A stretch of DNA of 64,000 nt from Cereibacter_A azotoformans. Lineage in GTDB: Bacteria > Pseudomonadota > Alphaproteobacteria > Rhodobacterales > Rhodobacteraceae. Within the stretch, counting starts at the first letter, position 1; every line of letters begins with the position of its first letter. Where the stretch lies: assembly GCF_003050905.1 (NCBI RefSeq), contig NZ_QAOT01000011.1; one strand, 5' to 3'. Of the stretch, positions 1-8,625 are shown piece by piece. The translations under genes were made by a program, and so were the position numbers. The notes beneath the pieces are model-generated. The model saw only the letters and a list, made by a program, of their open reading frames with translations, ran no database searches and was not told where the DNA came from.

Positions 1-81
1 CGTGAACATAGACCCGACAGCCTGCCCATGGATGCCAGGGATAGAGAAGCGTCCGCTCCTCCGTCCCGTGGGTGTTGTGTG

Positions 82-174
82 ATCGAGTTGTACAATTCGA
101 AGCGACTGCACTCCGCCCTCCGCTACCGAACCCCCGAGGAATTCGAAACCCTATTCGCCCGCAAGGCGGCTTAG
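82..174 (+). pseudogene. IS3-family transposase OrfB, C-terminal fragment
   Basis: The reading frame spells the conserved end of IS3-family DDE transposases: an ELYNSKRLHSAL stretch, then a YRTPEEFE motif and a TAG stop at 172. Upstream the same frame stays open to the window edge but no longer resembles a transposase, so only about 30 residues are recognisable. It is an isolated 3' remnant. The call rests on the sequence motif alone, and the exact IS3 subgroup cannot be told. Confidence 0.75.
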
Positions 175-210
175 TTTGGACAGCCCCCGTGGTCCAGCCC
201 GCGGGGTTCA

Positions 211-475
211 CTCCAGTCGAAGCTGGACCCGTTCAAGCCTTATCTGAAGATGCGGATTGCGGAGGCGGCCCCGCGGCGGCTGCCGGCGACGGTGTATCTG
301 CGCGAGCTTCGCGAACGCGGCTATGAGGGCGGGATCCGGATCCTGAAGGACTGGCTGGCGGAGCAGCATCCGGCCGTTCCCGCGCCGCCGATCGTGCAGT
401 TCGAGACCCCGCCCGGGCGGCAGGCGCAGGCGGACTGGACGGCGATCCGGCGCGGCCGGAACAAGTTGTCGGCCT
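211..475 (+). pseudogene. IS21-family IstA transposase fragment
   Basis: An open stretch encodes the IstA segment that links the N-terminal HTH region to the catalytic core: KLDPFKPYLKMRI, then LRELRERGYEGG, then FETPPGRQAQADW, where the final D is expected to be the first acidic residue of the catalytic triad. Both ends are missing: there is no HTH upstream and similarity stops near 475, where an unrelated sequence begins. It is a dead internal fragment, probably of the same element as the IstB piece downstream. Confidence 0.75.
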
Positions 476-887
476 CCCATGCGGGGGACCAGAGCTCGAT
501 CCGCTCCACCTCCCGCTGCCCAGGAGCCACGCCCTGCAGCGCCTCACCAGGCAGCGCGGCCGCTTCCAGGACGCGATCGCCGCAGCCAAGCGCCGTCTTC
601 CGGATCTGATCCGCCGGGCCTCCGCGGCACTCGGGCGGGGGAGGCCCGTTCCCTCGCGGATGGGGCGGCGCCTGCGCGGCTACCGCTGCGCCCCGGCGAT
701 CGGGCGCGCAGATCTCATCGACGACAAGCCTGGCCAGCGTCTCGACAAGAGGTTCAGTCCCGGTCTCGAGCGGCCGCGCGAGGATGTCGAGGGCGTGCGC
801 GCGTCCCACGACTGGCGCCCGCATCTTCAGCAGCCGCTCCTGCTGGAAAGGAATGTCGAGATGCGAGAAGCTGTGGTCGGCCATCTG
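476..887. other. Unassigned sequence between IS fragments
   Basis: These 412 bases separate the IstA and IstB fragments. Open frames exist on both strands, but none carries a recognisable motif or a plausible ribosome binding site. It may be scrambled insertion-sequence DNA from which the rest of istA and the start of istB were lost. I see no gene here. Confidence 0.4.
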
Positions 888-1120
888 CCGCTCGGCCGTG
901 AACTGGCCCACCTGTTCTTCCAGGTCATCGCCGCCCGCTACGAGAAGGGCGCGACGATCATGACCTCGAACCTCGGCTTCGGCGCCTGGGACCAGGCCTT
1001 CGCCGGAGACCGCGTGCTCACCGTCGCAATGTTGGATCGCCTGCTCCACCACAGCCATGTCGTCCAGATCCAGGGCGACAGCTACCGGCTGAAGGGAAAG
1101 CGCATGGCCGGCATCATCGG
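888..1120 (+). pseudogene. IS21-family IstB ATPase helper, C-terminal fragment
   Basis: The frame reads LFFQVIAARYEKGATIMTSN, then WDQAFAGD, then MLDRLLHHSHVVQIQGDSYR, the typical C-terminal third of IstB, the AAA+ helper of IS21 transposases. The Walker A and B region is absent, so no functional ATPase can be made. No stop follows directly after the recognisable region; the frame runs on into unrelated sequence. It is the downstream partner of the IstA fragment. Confidence 0.8.
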
Positions 1121-1426
1121 CGCCCCAGCCCCCGAAGGAGACCGTCACCGCCCAACCCAACCGCCACAGGCCAGATCGCGCCTGGGTTATGTGACGACCC
1201 CGCGCGCTCTGGCCTGCTCATCACCCGGGTGGACCACTCTTACTTCGGCCAAGTGGGCCAGTTTTGGACCAGCGTTGACATGGAAACTCCCGGCCTGACG
1301 TTCGTTAGGAACGGCCCTGCGCCCTGTAGGGTGGGATTTCCGGCAAGCGGATCTGGGGGATGGTTCGGCGGCGGCAGGAGCCGCGTGGGGCTCGTCGTTG
1401 CAAATAGCGGCGCTCGTTTCCGCCGA
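1121..1426. other. Non-coding stretch between IS21 and IS1182 remnants
   Basis: I see no supportable gene in these 306 bases. The segment near 1240-1290 may be the right end of the IS21-like element, but without the matching left end the terminal repeat cannot be proven. Confidence 0.35.
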
Positions 1427-2176
1427 TCAGCCGGGGATTGCCTCCATCAGGCGCCGGGCACCGATCAACGAGATCATCCGCTTCATGTTGTAAGCTAGGA
1501 CGTTCAGCGCCATCTCCGTCCGTACGTTCTTCAGACGCCGTGTCAGGAAATGGGTCGTGCCCATCCAGGCCTTGAGGGTGCCGAAAACATGCTCGACCGT
1601 GCGGCGCCGGAGCGTCATCGGGTCGGGATCGCGGGCGAGGCGTTCCCGCATCGCGTCGATCAGGTGCTCGTGCTCCCAACGGGTGATCCGCCGCTCCGTG
1701 CCGCTCGTGCAGCGGCGCTGGATGGGACAGGTCTGGCAGTCGTTGACCCAGTATCGGCGGACCTGCAGGCCGCCTTCCTCGCGGGTGCCGCGGTAGGTCA
1801 ACCCGTTGCCAGCCGGGCAGGTGTAGATGTCGCGCGCCGGGTCGTAGAGAAAGTCCGTCTTCACGAACATGCCCTTGGCCTCGTTGCCGGAGGTCAGGGG
1901 CCGCGGCACGGTCGTAGTGATGCCGGCCTCGTGGCAGGCGAGGATCTCGGCGCCGCTGAAATAGCCCTTGTCGGCGACGGCGTGCAGCTCGTCGCGACCA
2001 AGAGCCTCCCTGGCCGCCGTCGCCATCGGGCTCAGCTGGTCGCGGTCGAAACCTTGATTGGTGATGTCGTGGGTGACAATCAGGTGCGTCTCGGCATCGA
2101 CGGCGAGTTGGCCATTGTAGCCGACCAGGCCGCTGTTCCTGGCACTGGTCGGTTGACAGCGATCATGAGAGAACAC
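1427..2176 (-). pseudogene. IS1182-family transposase, 5'-truncated
   Basis: About 245 residues of the C-terminal half of an IS1182-type DDE transposase are intact. Visible features are GLVGYNGQLAVDAETHLIV at the entry of the catalytic core, ADKGYFSG around the second acidic residue, a four-cysteine insertion near the middle (CPAGNGL, then CQTCPIQRRC), and the RRRTVEHVFGTLKAWMG motif with the final catalytic glutamate. Full-length relatives are about 450-480 residues, so the N-terminal DNA-binding half is missing. Similarity stops near 2160, where the frame runs into unrelated DNA, so the listed 5' end is only the first in-frame ATG. Confidence 0.85.
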
Positions 2177-2783
2177 GTTGCTGAAAAACCCTGGCCTCGA
2201 GGCGCGATCTCCGGGCCGCCGGCGTGGAGCCGGACACGCGGGTCGTCACGCCGCCCGCTTCGATCTCGATCCGCTCGTCCAGCGAAGGGCGGCTCATGCG
2301 CGGCTCGACCTCCACTATCAGCTATCAGCGGCACGACCTCGCTGGCATCCGGACACTCGGTAATCCTCCGGAACGGCGAACCGCCCCTCCCGAGTCATCC
2401 GCCCACAGGTCGTGAGTTGCGACGGCAGGAGCCGACAGTTCCCCCACCCGCGTCCCCGGGACACAGCTCTCCATCACGATCCGGAGCCTCTCCTCGTCCG
2501 GCCACGTCCGCTGTCCCATCCGCTCGTCCAGGACTCGGAACACCCGGCATATCCTTCAGCCATGACCGTTCTCCGCGCTCGCTCGCGCGAAGGATCCGCG
2601 AGCGGGCGTCAAGCCGGAAGCATCGACATCAATGGGGTAGACCACCGCTTACGCCTCGTGCCGGCGGCGGTGCTCCACCGCCAGACGAGGCGCCTGCGGG
2701 ATCCGCAAACCGGAACCTGCCCCCGGGTTTCGCGGAGGCGCGCGCCCGAGCCGGACATGCCCGCGCGCCGGGTGGCCTCGGCC
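2177..2783. other. Degenerate region upstream of the malonate locus
   Basis: This 607-base gap follows the truncated IS1182 transposase and precedes the 3' end of the malonyl-CoA synthetase gene. Apart from the IS66-like remnant around 2420-2519 it holds no recognisable coding sequence. The open frames on both strands lack ribosome binding sites and family motifs. Confidence 0.4.
2420..2519 (-). pseudogene. IS66-type accessory OrfA (TnpA-like) remnant
   Basis: About 30 residues read GQRTWPDEERLRIVMES followed by PGTRVGEL. This resembles the start of the small IS66 accessory protein, whose consensus is of the form RRRW-EEKLRIV-ES-PG-TVSEVARRH. The following VATHDLW looks like a corrupted continuation of the HTH. 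The piece is too short to be functional and has no neighbouring IS66 orfB or orfC. Confidence 0.5.
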
Positions 2784-4295
2784 TCAGGCAAAGAGGGAGG
2801 CGAAATCCTGCCGGAGCAGGTTCTTCTGCACCTTCCCCATCGTGTTGCGCGGCAGCTCGGGGACGATGGCGATGTGCTTGGGCTGCTTGAACCGCGCAAG
2901 GCTCTGCGCCATCGCAGCCTCGAGGGCGGCGCCATCGACCTCGGCCCCGGGACGCGGCACGATCACCCCCACCACCGCCTCTCCGAAGTCCGGGTGGGGA
3001 ACCCCGATCACCGCGCTCTCGAGAACGCCCGGCTGCTCGTCGAGCACCAGCTCGATCTCCTTGGGATAGACGTTGTAACCACCCGTGATGATGAGATCCT
3101 TCTGCCGGCCGACGATGCTCACATAGCCGTTGGGGTCGATCACGCCGATGTCGCCCGTGATGAAGAACCCGTCCTCGCGCAGCTCCTCGCGGGTCTTCTC
3201 GGGCATCTGCCAGTAGCCCTTGAAGACGTTCGGACCCCGCACCTCGATCATGCCGGGCTCGCCCTGCGGCAGATCCTCTCCGGTGACGGGATCGGTGATC
3301 TTCAGCTCAACCCCCGGCAGCGGGCGGCCCACCGTGCCGGGCTTGCGGGCGCCGTCGTAGGGGTTCGAGGTGCTCATGTTGGTTTCGGTCATGCCGTAAC
3401 GTTCGAGGATGCGATGCCCGGTGCGCTCCTCGAACTGCACATGGGTCTCGGCCAGAAGCGGCGCCGAGCCAGAGGTGAAGAGGCGCATGTGCGCGACGAG
3501 GTCGCGGTCGAACCGCGGATCATCCAGCAGACGCGTGTAGAAGGTCGGCACGCCCATCATGCTCGTCGCCCGCGGCAGCGCCGCGATCACCTGATCGACC
3601 TTGAACCCCGGCAGGAAGATCATCGACCCGCCCGAACGCAGGACGACGTTGATCGCGACGAACAGACCGTGCGTGTGGAAGATCGGCAGCGCGTGAAGCA
3701 GCACGTCCTTTTCGGTGAAGCGCCATTCCTGCACCAGCACCTCGGCGTTCGAGAGCAGGTTCGACTGGCTGAGCATCGCCCCCTTGGAGCGGCCGGTGGT
3801 GCCGGAGGTGTAGAGGATCGCCGCCAGATCCTCGGCGTCGCGCGCGACCGGCGTGAAGCTCGGCCCCGCAAGCCGGGCCAGCTCGGTCAGGCTGCCCTCG
3901 CCTGCGGCATCCAGCGTCTCGAACCGGGCGCCGTGGCGGGCGGCCACGGGGGCGAGGCTTTCGGCGCGGGATGGATCGCCCACCAGAAGTGCGGCCTCGG
4001 CATTGCCGACGAAATAATCCACCTCGCCCGCGGTGTAGGCCGTGTTCAGCGGCAGGAACACCACGCCGGCCGACAGCGCCGCCAGATAGAGCGCAAGCGC
4101 CCGGGGGCTCTTGTCGATCTGCACCGCCATCCGGTCGCCCGGCTTCAGCCCGAGCCCGGCCAGCGCCGCGGCCAGCGCCATGGCCTTGCCGTGCAGTTCG
4201 GCCCCGCTCAGGCCGCGCCCCTCGACGTCGAACAGGACGGGCGTGGTGCGCCGCGCAAGAGGGGCTACGAGTGCGTCGTAAAGCGGACTGGTCAT
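2784..4295 (-). CDS. matB: Malonyl-CoA synthetase (MatB)
   Basis: Predicted to activate malonate to malonyl-CoA at the cost of ATP (AMP-forming). The 503-residue protein is a full-length ANL-superfamily enzyme. It shows the P-loop YTSGTTGRSKGA near residue 170, YGMTETN near residue 300, the ITGDIG and VSIVGRQKDLIITGGYN hinge region near 380-405, and the adenylation lysine in PRNTMGKVQKN near the C terminus. Its start overlaps the stop of the malonyl-CoA decarboxylase gene by an ATGA (4292-4295), which indicates translational coupling. The neighbours (decarboxylase, TRAP transporter, MatR-like regulator) support malonate over other acyl substrates; methylmalonate is a possible secondary substrate. 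Confidence 0.92.
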   Translation of the reverse strand: MTSPLYDALVAPLARRTTPVLFDVEGRGLSGAELHGKAMALAAALAGLGLKPGDRMAVQIDKSPRALALYLAALSAGVVFLPLNTAYTAGEVDYFVGNAEAALLVGDPSRAESLAPVAARHGARFETLDAAGEGSLTELARLAGPSFTPVARDAEDLAAILYTSGTTGRSKGAMLSQSNLLSNAEVLVQEWRFTEKDVLLHALPIFHTHGLFVAINVVLRSGGSMIFLPGFKVDQVIAALPRATSMMGVPTFYTRLLDDPRFDRDLVAHMRLFTSGSAPLLAETHVQFEERTGHRILERYGMTETNMSTSNPYDGARKPGTVGRPLPGVELKITDPVTGEDLPQGEPGMIEVRGPNVFKGYWQMPEKTREELREDGFFITGDIGVIDPNGYVSIVGRQKDLIITGGYNVYPKEIELVLDEQPGVLESAVIGVPHPDFGEAVVGVIVPRPGAEVDGAALEAAMAQSLARFKQPKHIAIVPELPRNTMGKVQKNLLRQDFASLFA

Positions 4296-5599
4296 GACTT
4301 TCTTCCTGTCGTGGAGCCCTGTGCAAGCAGGGATTGAACCTTCTTCGAGGCGGCGACGACCTTGCCGGTCAGGAAGCCCTCGGTGTTGGTCTCGACCTGC
4401 GAGAGGTCGTAGAGATAGTTGACCATCGCGCTGCAGGACTGGCGGAAGCCATTGGCCGAGACATCGGCCAGCGCGTGGATCTCGTGCAGGAGCGCGCCGT
4501 TGCCGAGATGGAAGCGCGCGACCGGATCGACCGGCAGCCCGTCCGGCCGCCGGGCCTGCAGCAGATATTCGGCAGTGAGGCGACGCAGGGTCTGGACCTC
4601 GGGGGCCATGGTCTCGGGATCGGCCGCGGCACCGGCGGCCAGCAGCCGCGCGGCCTCGGGCCGATCGGGAGCGATCCCGGCGAGCCAGCGCGACAGGCCC
4701 GGCACCGGCGAGAGGGTGACGAAGCGGCGCAGCGCCGGCAGGTCGCGGCGCAGTTCCTCGACCACCTGCTTGATCAGCGAGTTGCCGAAGGAGATGCCGC
4801 GCAGCCCCTCCTGGCAGTTCGAGATGGAATAGAACACCGCCGTGTCGCAGTCGGCGGCGGCCAGCGGCGTGCGACCTTCGGCCAGCAGCGCCTGCACCGA
4901 GCCCGGCGTGCCCTTGCAGAGGGCCACCTCGACAAAGATCAGCGGCTCTTCGGGCATGGCGGGGTGGAAGAAGGCAAAGCAGCGCCGGTCCGAGGGCCTG
5001 AGCCGCCTTTGCAGGTCGTCCCAGTCGTTGATGGCGTGGACGGCCTCGTATTCGATGATCTTCTCGAGGATGTTGGCCGGGGTGCGCCAGTCGATGTGGC
5101 GCAGCACGAGGAAACCGCGGTTGAACCAGCTGGAAAAGAGATGCTGGAAGTCGGCGTCGATCGCGGCCAGCTCGGGCGCCTCGGGCAAGAGGCGCAGCAG
5201 GTCGAGCCGCATCCGCACCAGCTCTTCCGTGGCACCGGGCGCCTGGTTCATCCGGCGCAGCAGCTCCTGCCGGCGGGGTTCGGCCTCGCGGCAGAGGTCG
5301 GCCAGCGCCGACGGCCCGCCGCCGTCACGGTAGCGCGTGGCGGCGGCGATCACCCGGTCGGCATCCAGATCAAGCTCGGTGGCGAGATGGCGGAAGAAGT
5401 CCGCCCGCTCGTCGGCCCCCATGGCGCGGTAGTGCGAGAGGATATCGCGCGCCAGCCGGACGCCCGACACCTCGCCCGGCGCCGAAAGCAGCGCCGCGCA
5501 GAGTTCCTCGACCGGCGTCCGGCTGGGCGCCGGCGCGCCGAGGGCATGCCGCTCGAACAGCGTGCCCATGAGATCGGCGAAGAAGGCGATGCGGCTCAT
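4292..5599 (-). CDS. matA: Malonyl-CoA decarboxylase (MatA/MCD family)
   Basis: The 435-residue protein belongs to the malonyl-CoA decarboxylase family, which converts malonyl-CoA to acetyl-CoA and CO2. Conserved blocks include RGFLVLRHIDWRTPANILEK near residue 160, the FFHPAMPEEPLIFVEVAL segment near 220, and the C-terminal catalytic SPVPGLSRWL region near 300. It lies ten bases downstream of the TRAP large permease and overlaps matB by four bases, so uptake, activation and decarboxylation of malonate are likely co-transcribed. Length is normal for bacterial members. Confidence 0.92.
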   Translation of the reverse strand: MSRIAFFADLMGTLFERHALGAPAPSRTPVEELCAALLSAPGEVSGVRLARDILSHYRAMGADERADFFRHLATELDLDADRVIAAATRYRDGGGPSALADLCREAEPRRQELLRRMNQAPGATEELVRMRLDLLRLLPEAPELAAIDADFQHLFSSWFNRGFLVLRHIDWRTPANILEKIIEYEAVHAINDWDDLQRRLRPSDRRCFAFFHPAMPEEPLIFVEVALCKGTPGSVQALLAEGRTPLAAADCDTAVFYSISNCQEGLRGISFGNSLIKQVVEELRRDLPALRRFVTLSPVPGLSRWLAGIAPDRPEAARLLAAGAAADPETMAPEVQTLRRLTAEYLLQARRPDGLPVDPVARFHLGNGALLHEIHALADVSANGFRQSCSAMVNYLYDLSQVETNTEGFLTGKVVAASKKVQSLLAQGSTTGRKS

Positions 5600-5609
5600 G
5601 TCCTGTCCC

Positions 5610-6923
5610 TCAAACCGGGCCCATCACCAGATCCGGCAGCCATGTGACCAGCTCGGGCACGAAACAGAGGATCACGATGGCCGCGATCATGCATCCGACG
5701 AAGGGTGCCGAGCCCCACAGGATGGTGCGGAGCGAGATGTTGGGCGAGATGGAATTGATGACGAACAGGTTCAGGCCCACCGGCGGAGTGATCAGCCCGA
5801 TCTCCATATTGATCGTCAGGATGATGGCGAACCAGTAGGGGTCGAACTGCGCGGCCTGCAGGATCGGCAGCAGGATCGGCGCCGTCATCAGGATCACCGC
5901 GACCGGCGGCAGGAAGAAGCCGGCAACCAGCAGGAAGAGGTTGATGAGCCCCATCAGCACCCAGCGGTTGACGTCCAGCTCGGCAATCCACTGCGCGATG
6001 GACTGGGTGATGAAGAGCGATGACATCATGTAGGCAAAGACCCCCGCCGCGGCCATGATGAAGAGGATCATCACGCTCTCGCGGGTGCTGTCGCGCAGCA
6101 CGCCCCAGATCGCCCGCGGCTTCCAGAGCCCGTAGATGACGATCGCCATCACGAGGCAGAGCACCGCGCCCACCGCCGCCGTCTCGGACGTCGTGGCGAT
6201 GCCACCGTACATGGCATAGAGCACGCCCGCGATCACCACGAGGAAGGGCACCACGCGGGGCAGGATCTCGAACCTTTCGCGCAGGCTGTAATGGCGCGGC
6301 GACAGCACGGCCGTGTTGCCCGAACGCCAGGTGGCGAAGATGGCCCAGGCCATGAAGAGCAGGGTCAGAAGGAGCCCCGGGATGATCCCGGCCAGGAACA
6401 GCCGGCCGATCGAGGTCTCGGTGGCGATGCCATAGACGATCAGCGTGACCGAGGGCGGGATCAGGATGCCCAGCGTGCCGCCCGCCGCGATGGCGCCCGC
6501 GGCCACGCCGTCGGGATAGCCGCGCTTCTGCATCTCGGGGATGCCCATCTTGCCGATGGCCGCGCAGGTGGCCGGGCTCGAACCCGACATGGCCGCAAAG
6601 AGCGCGCAGGCCCCGAGGTTCGAGACGACCAGCCCGCCGGGCACGCGCGTCAGCCAGCGTTCCAGCGCCTCGAAGAGGTCGGCCCCCGCGCGGGTCGAGG
6701 CAATGGCCGCGCCCATGATGATGAACATCGGGATCGACAGGATGGTGAAGCTGTTGAGATCGGCGAAGAAGATCTCGGGCATCATCTCGAGCGAGCGCGC
6801 CCCGTCGAAGATCAGCAGGAACACGGCCGAGACGATCAGCAGCCCCACGGCCACCGAGACGCCCGAGAACAGGACGATGATGGTGACGACGGCCACGAGA
6901 AGGCCGAGAACAAGCGGGTCCAT
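5610..6923 (-). CDS. dctM: TRAP transporter large permease (DctM), probable malonate uptake
   Basis: The 437-residue protein is almost entirely hydrophobic with about 12 predicted membrane segments and typical DctM signatures: SIPMFIIMGAAIASTRAGAD near residue 60, MSGSSPATCAAIGK near 105, and AAGGTLGILIPPSVTLIVYG near 140. The chosen ATG overlaps the stop of the small permease gene by one base (TGATG at 6921-6925). The longer in-frame extension lies inside that gene and reads as shadow sequence, so it was not used. Substrate is inferred from the adjoining malonate enzymes, not from the permease itself. Confidence 0.92.
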   Translation of the reverse strand: MDPLVLGLLVAVVTIIVLFSGVSVAVGLLIVSAVFLLIFDGARSLEMMPEIFFADLNSFTILSIPMFIIMGAAIASTRAGADLFEALERWLTRVPGGLVVSNLGACALFAAMSGSSPATCAAIGKMGIPEMQKRGYPDGVAAGAIAAGGTLGILIPPSVTLIVYGIATETSIGRLFLAGIIPGLLLTLLFMAWAIFATWRSGNTAVLSPRHYSLRERFEILPRVVPFLVVIAGVLYAMYGGIATTSETAAVGAVLCLVMAIVIYGLWKPRAIWGVLRDSTRESVMILFIMAAAGVFAYMMSSLFITQSIAQWIAELDVNRWVLMGLINLFLLVAGFFLPPVAVILMTAPILLPILQAAQFDPYWFAIILTINMEIGLITPPVGLNLFVINSISPNISLRTILWGSAPFVGCMIAAIVILCFVPELVTWLPDLVMGPV

Positions 6924-7471
6924 CAATGGTCCTCGATGCCGAAGGGCGGCTCGGCGCCGGTGATGAGCCCCACCAGATCCGCCACCAGTTGCAGGATGAA
7001 GAGGCCGAAGCCCACGGGCATCGCCAGATAGGGCACCCACAGCGGCGCGGCCCACACGGTCGAGGACTTCCAGTTGCGGTCGAAGGCCTGATGCCAGACG
7101 TCGAACGCATACCAGGCCAGCACCGCCATCACGGCAATGGTCGAGATCAGCACGACATAGGCCAGCACACGCCGCACGCGCCGCGGCAGCATGTGGGGCA
7201 CGAGATCCACGTTCACATGCCCCCGCAGACGCTGGACATAGGGCAGGCCGACGGTCGTGGCCGCGATCATCAGGTAGATCACCGCCTCGGTCTGCCAGAT
7301 CGTGGACTGGTTCAGCACCGCGCGGACAAAGATCATGTGGCAGGTCACGAACAGCGCGATCACCGTGAAGGCCGCGGCGGTCCAGCCGCAGACGGTCGAG
7401 ATGGCATGGACCGTTCGGATGAAGGCATTGCCGCCCGACCGGGCCGGCGCTGCCGCAAGGGTTCCGGACAT
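6923..7471 (-). CDS. dctQ: TRAP transporter small permease (DctQ)
   Basis: The 182-residue protein has four hydrophobic segments, as usual for DctQ. The second segment is followed by QTEAVIYLMIAATTVGLPYVQ and the RGHVNVDLVP motif seen in many DctQ proteins. It lies between the binding-protein gene and dctM and ends in a one-base overlap with dctM. With DctP and DctM it should form a secondary, ion-driven high-affinity importer in the inner membrane. Confidence 0.9.
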   Translation of the reverse strand: MSGTLAAAPARSGGNAFIRTVHAISTVCGWTAAAFTVIALFVTCHMIFVRAVLNQSTIWQTEAVIYLMIAATTVGLPYVQRLRGHVNVDLVPHMLPRRVRRVLAYVVLISTIAVMAVLAWYAFDVWHQAFDRNWKSSTVWAAPLWVPYLAMPVGFGLFILQLVADLVGLITGAEPPFGIEDH

Positions 7472-7510
7472 CGAGTCACTCCGGGTCAGAAGGGGCCGGG
7501 GCCCGGCGGA

Positions 7511-7533
7511 CGGGGCGGCGCGAGGCCGCCCCG
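7511..7533 (-). terminator. GC-rich intercistronic hairpin between dctP and dctQ
   Basis: A perfect 9-bp inverted repeat (CGGGGCGGC, loop of five bases, GCCGCCCCG) lies in the 69-base gap after dctP. There is no clear T-run on the minus strand, so it is more likely an mRNA-stabilising or attenuating stem that keeps dctP message above dctQM than a full terminator. This is an inference from position and structure. Confidence 0.5.
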
Positions 7534-7540
7534 CGGCGGA

Positions 7541-8521
7541 TCATTCGACCGAGAGGGCCATGTCCAGCAGCGTCTGCCCGTCCGGCACCTGCTCGACAAA
7601 GAGGCGGTAGGACGAGCTTTCGGCCAGCGTCCGCCAGGCGTCGAAATCCTCCTGCGTCATCTCGGCGATCTCGACGCCCGCCTCGCGGAACACCTCGATC
7701 GAGGCCGCATCCTCCTTCTTGGCCTCTTCGAAATAATAGGCCTCGGCCCGCTCGGAGGCCGCACGCAGCGCCTCCTGCTGCTCGGGCGAGAGCTGCTCGA
7801 AGGTGGTCTTGTTGATCAGGATCGGCTGATACATGAACCACAGCGCCACATCCGAGGCCGGCGTGTAGCACTTGGCCAGTTCCTGGAGGCGGAACGAGAC
7901 GAAGGACGAGGAAGAGGTGTTCAGCGCCTGAAGCACGTTCTGCTGCATGGCGTTGTAGGTCTCGGACGAGGGCATGGAGGCGATCGAGGCCCCCGCGGCC
8001 TGCAGCATCTCCTCGAAGCCCTTGCCGGCGGCGCGCACGGTCTTGCCCTGCACATGCTCGGGGCGGGTGATGCATTCGCCCGTGCTGGCAAAGCCGCCGG
8101 CCAGATAGCCGCGCACGAGGGTCATCGCGTCATCCTCGTTCAGCAGCCGCTCGATCTCCTCCATGAAGGGCGAATCGTTCACCCGCGCGGCGTGGTCGTG
8201 GCTCTTGATCAGGCCGGGCATCAGGGTGAGGTTGTATTCGGGCCGCTGGCCGCCCGCGTAGGACAGGGGCAGCACCGTCATGTCGAGCTGACCGCGGGTC
8301 AGGGGCACATATTGCTCCGTCGCCTTGAAGAGCGATCCCGACGGGAAGATGCGGATCGACAGATCCACATCGGCCGCGGCCACGTCGTCGGCCACCATCT
8401 GCGCCACGCGGTGGCGCAGGTCTCCGGGTGCGAACTGGTGCGACAGGCGCAACTCTTCGGCGCTGGCAGCGCCGACACAGAGCGGCAGCGCGGCCAGCGC
8501 CGCGATCTTGGCTAGTTTCAT
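7541..8521 (-). CDS. dctP: TRAP transporter solute-binding protein (DctP family)
   Basis: The 326-residue periplasmic protein starts with a clear signal peptide ending in GAASA just before EELRLSHQF. Features of the DctP fold include the FPSGSLFK segment near residue 75 and the conserved basic signature around GKTVRAAGKGFEEML near 165. I chose the ATG at 8521, because GGAGGAGG stands directly upstream of it, rather than the upstream in-frame ATGs, which lie in the operator region. As first gene of the minus-strand unit it defines the substrate of the transporter, inferred to be malonate from the downstream genes. Confidence 0.9.
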   Translation of the reverse strand: MKLAKIAALAALPLCVGAASAEELRLSHQFAPGDLRHRVAQMVADDVAAADVDLSIRIFPSGSLFKATEQYVPLTRGQLDMTVLPLSYAGGQRPEYNLTLMPGLIKSHDHAARVNDSPFMEEIERLLNEDDAMTLVRGYLAGGFASTGECITRPEHVQGKTVRAAGKGFEEMLQAAGASIASMPSSETYNAMQQNVLQALNTSSSSFVSFRLQELAKCYTPASDVALWFMYQPILINKTTFEQLSPEQQEALRAASERAEAYYFEEAKKEDAASIEVFREAGVEIAEMTQEDFDAWRTLAESSSYRLFVEQVPDGQTLLDMALSVE

Positions 8522-8599
8522 CGGAAACCTCCTCCCAAAGGCATCGAAATAGGACATATGCACGCAGGTTGTCGTTGAATGTATGACAGGTCAAGCGTA

Positions 8600-8609
8600 T
8601 TGTATGCAA
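8600..8609. promoter_or_regulatory. Candidate MatR-type operator
   Basis: TTGTATGCAA is a near-perfect 10-bp palindrome midway between the divergent dctP and gntR genes. From memory, the Rhizobium MatR site has a TTGTA/TACA core, which this matches at all but one position. A second, weaker ATGTATGACA lies at 8579-8588. Both fall where a FadR-type repressor could control both promoters. Confidence 0.55.
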
Positions 8610-8625
8610 GAACGTTATTTGATGG

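Noticed and set aside
480..885. Coding frames between the IS21 fragments as a novel gene
   Set aside because: No binding site, no motif on either strand and a setting among broken insertion sequences.
211..1120. Complete IS21 element
   Set aside because: istA lacks both ends, istB lacks its ATP-binding part and no pair of terminal repeats was seen.
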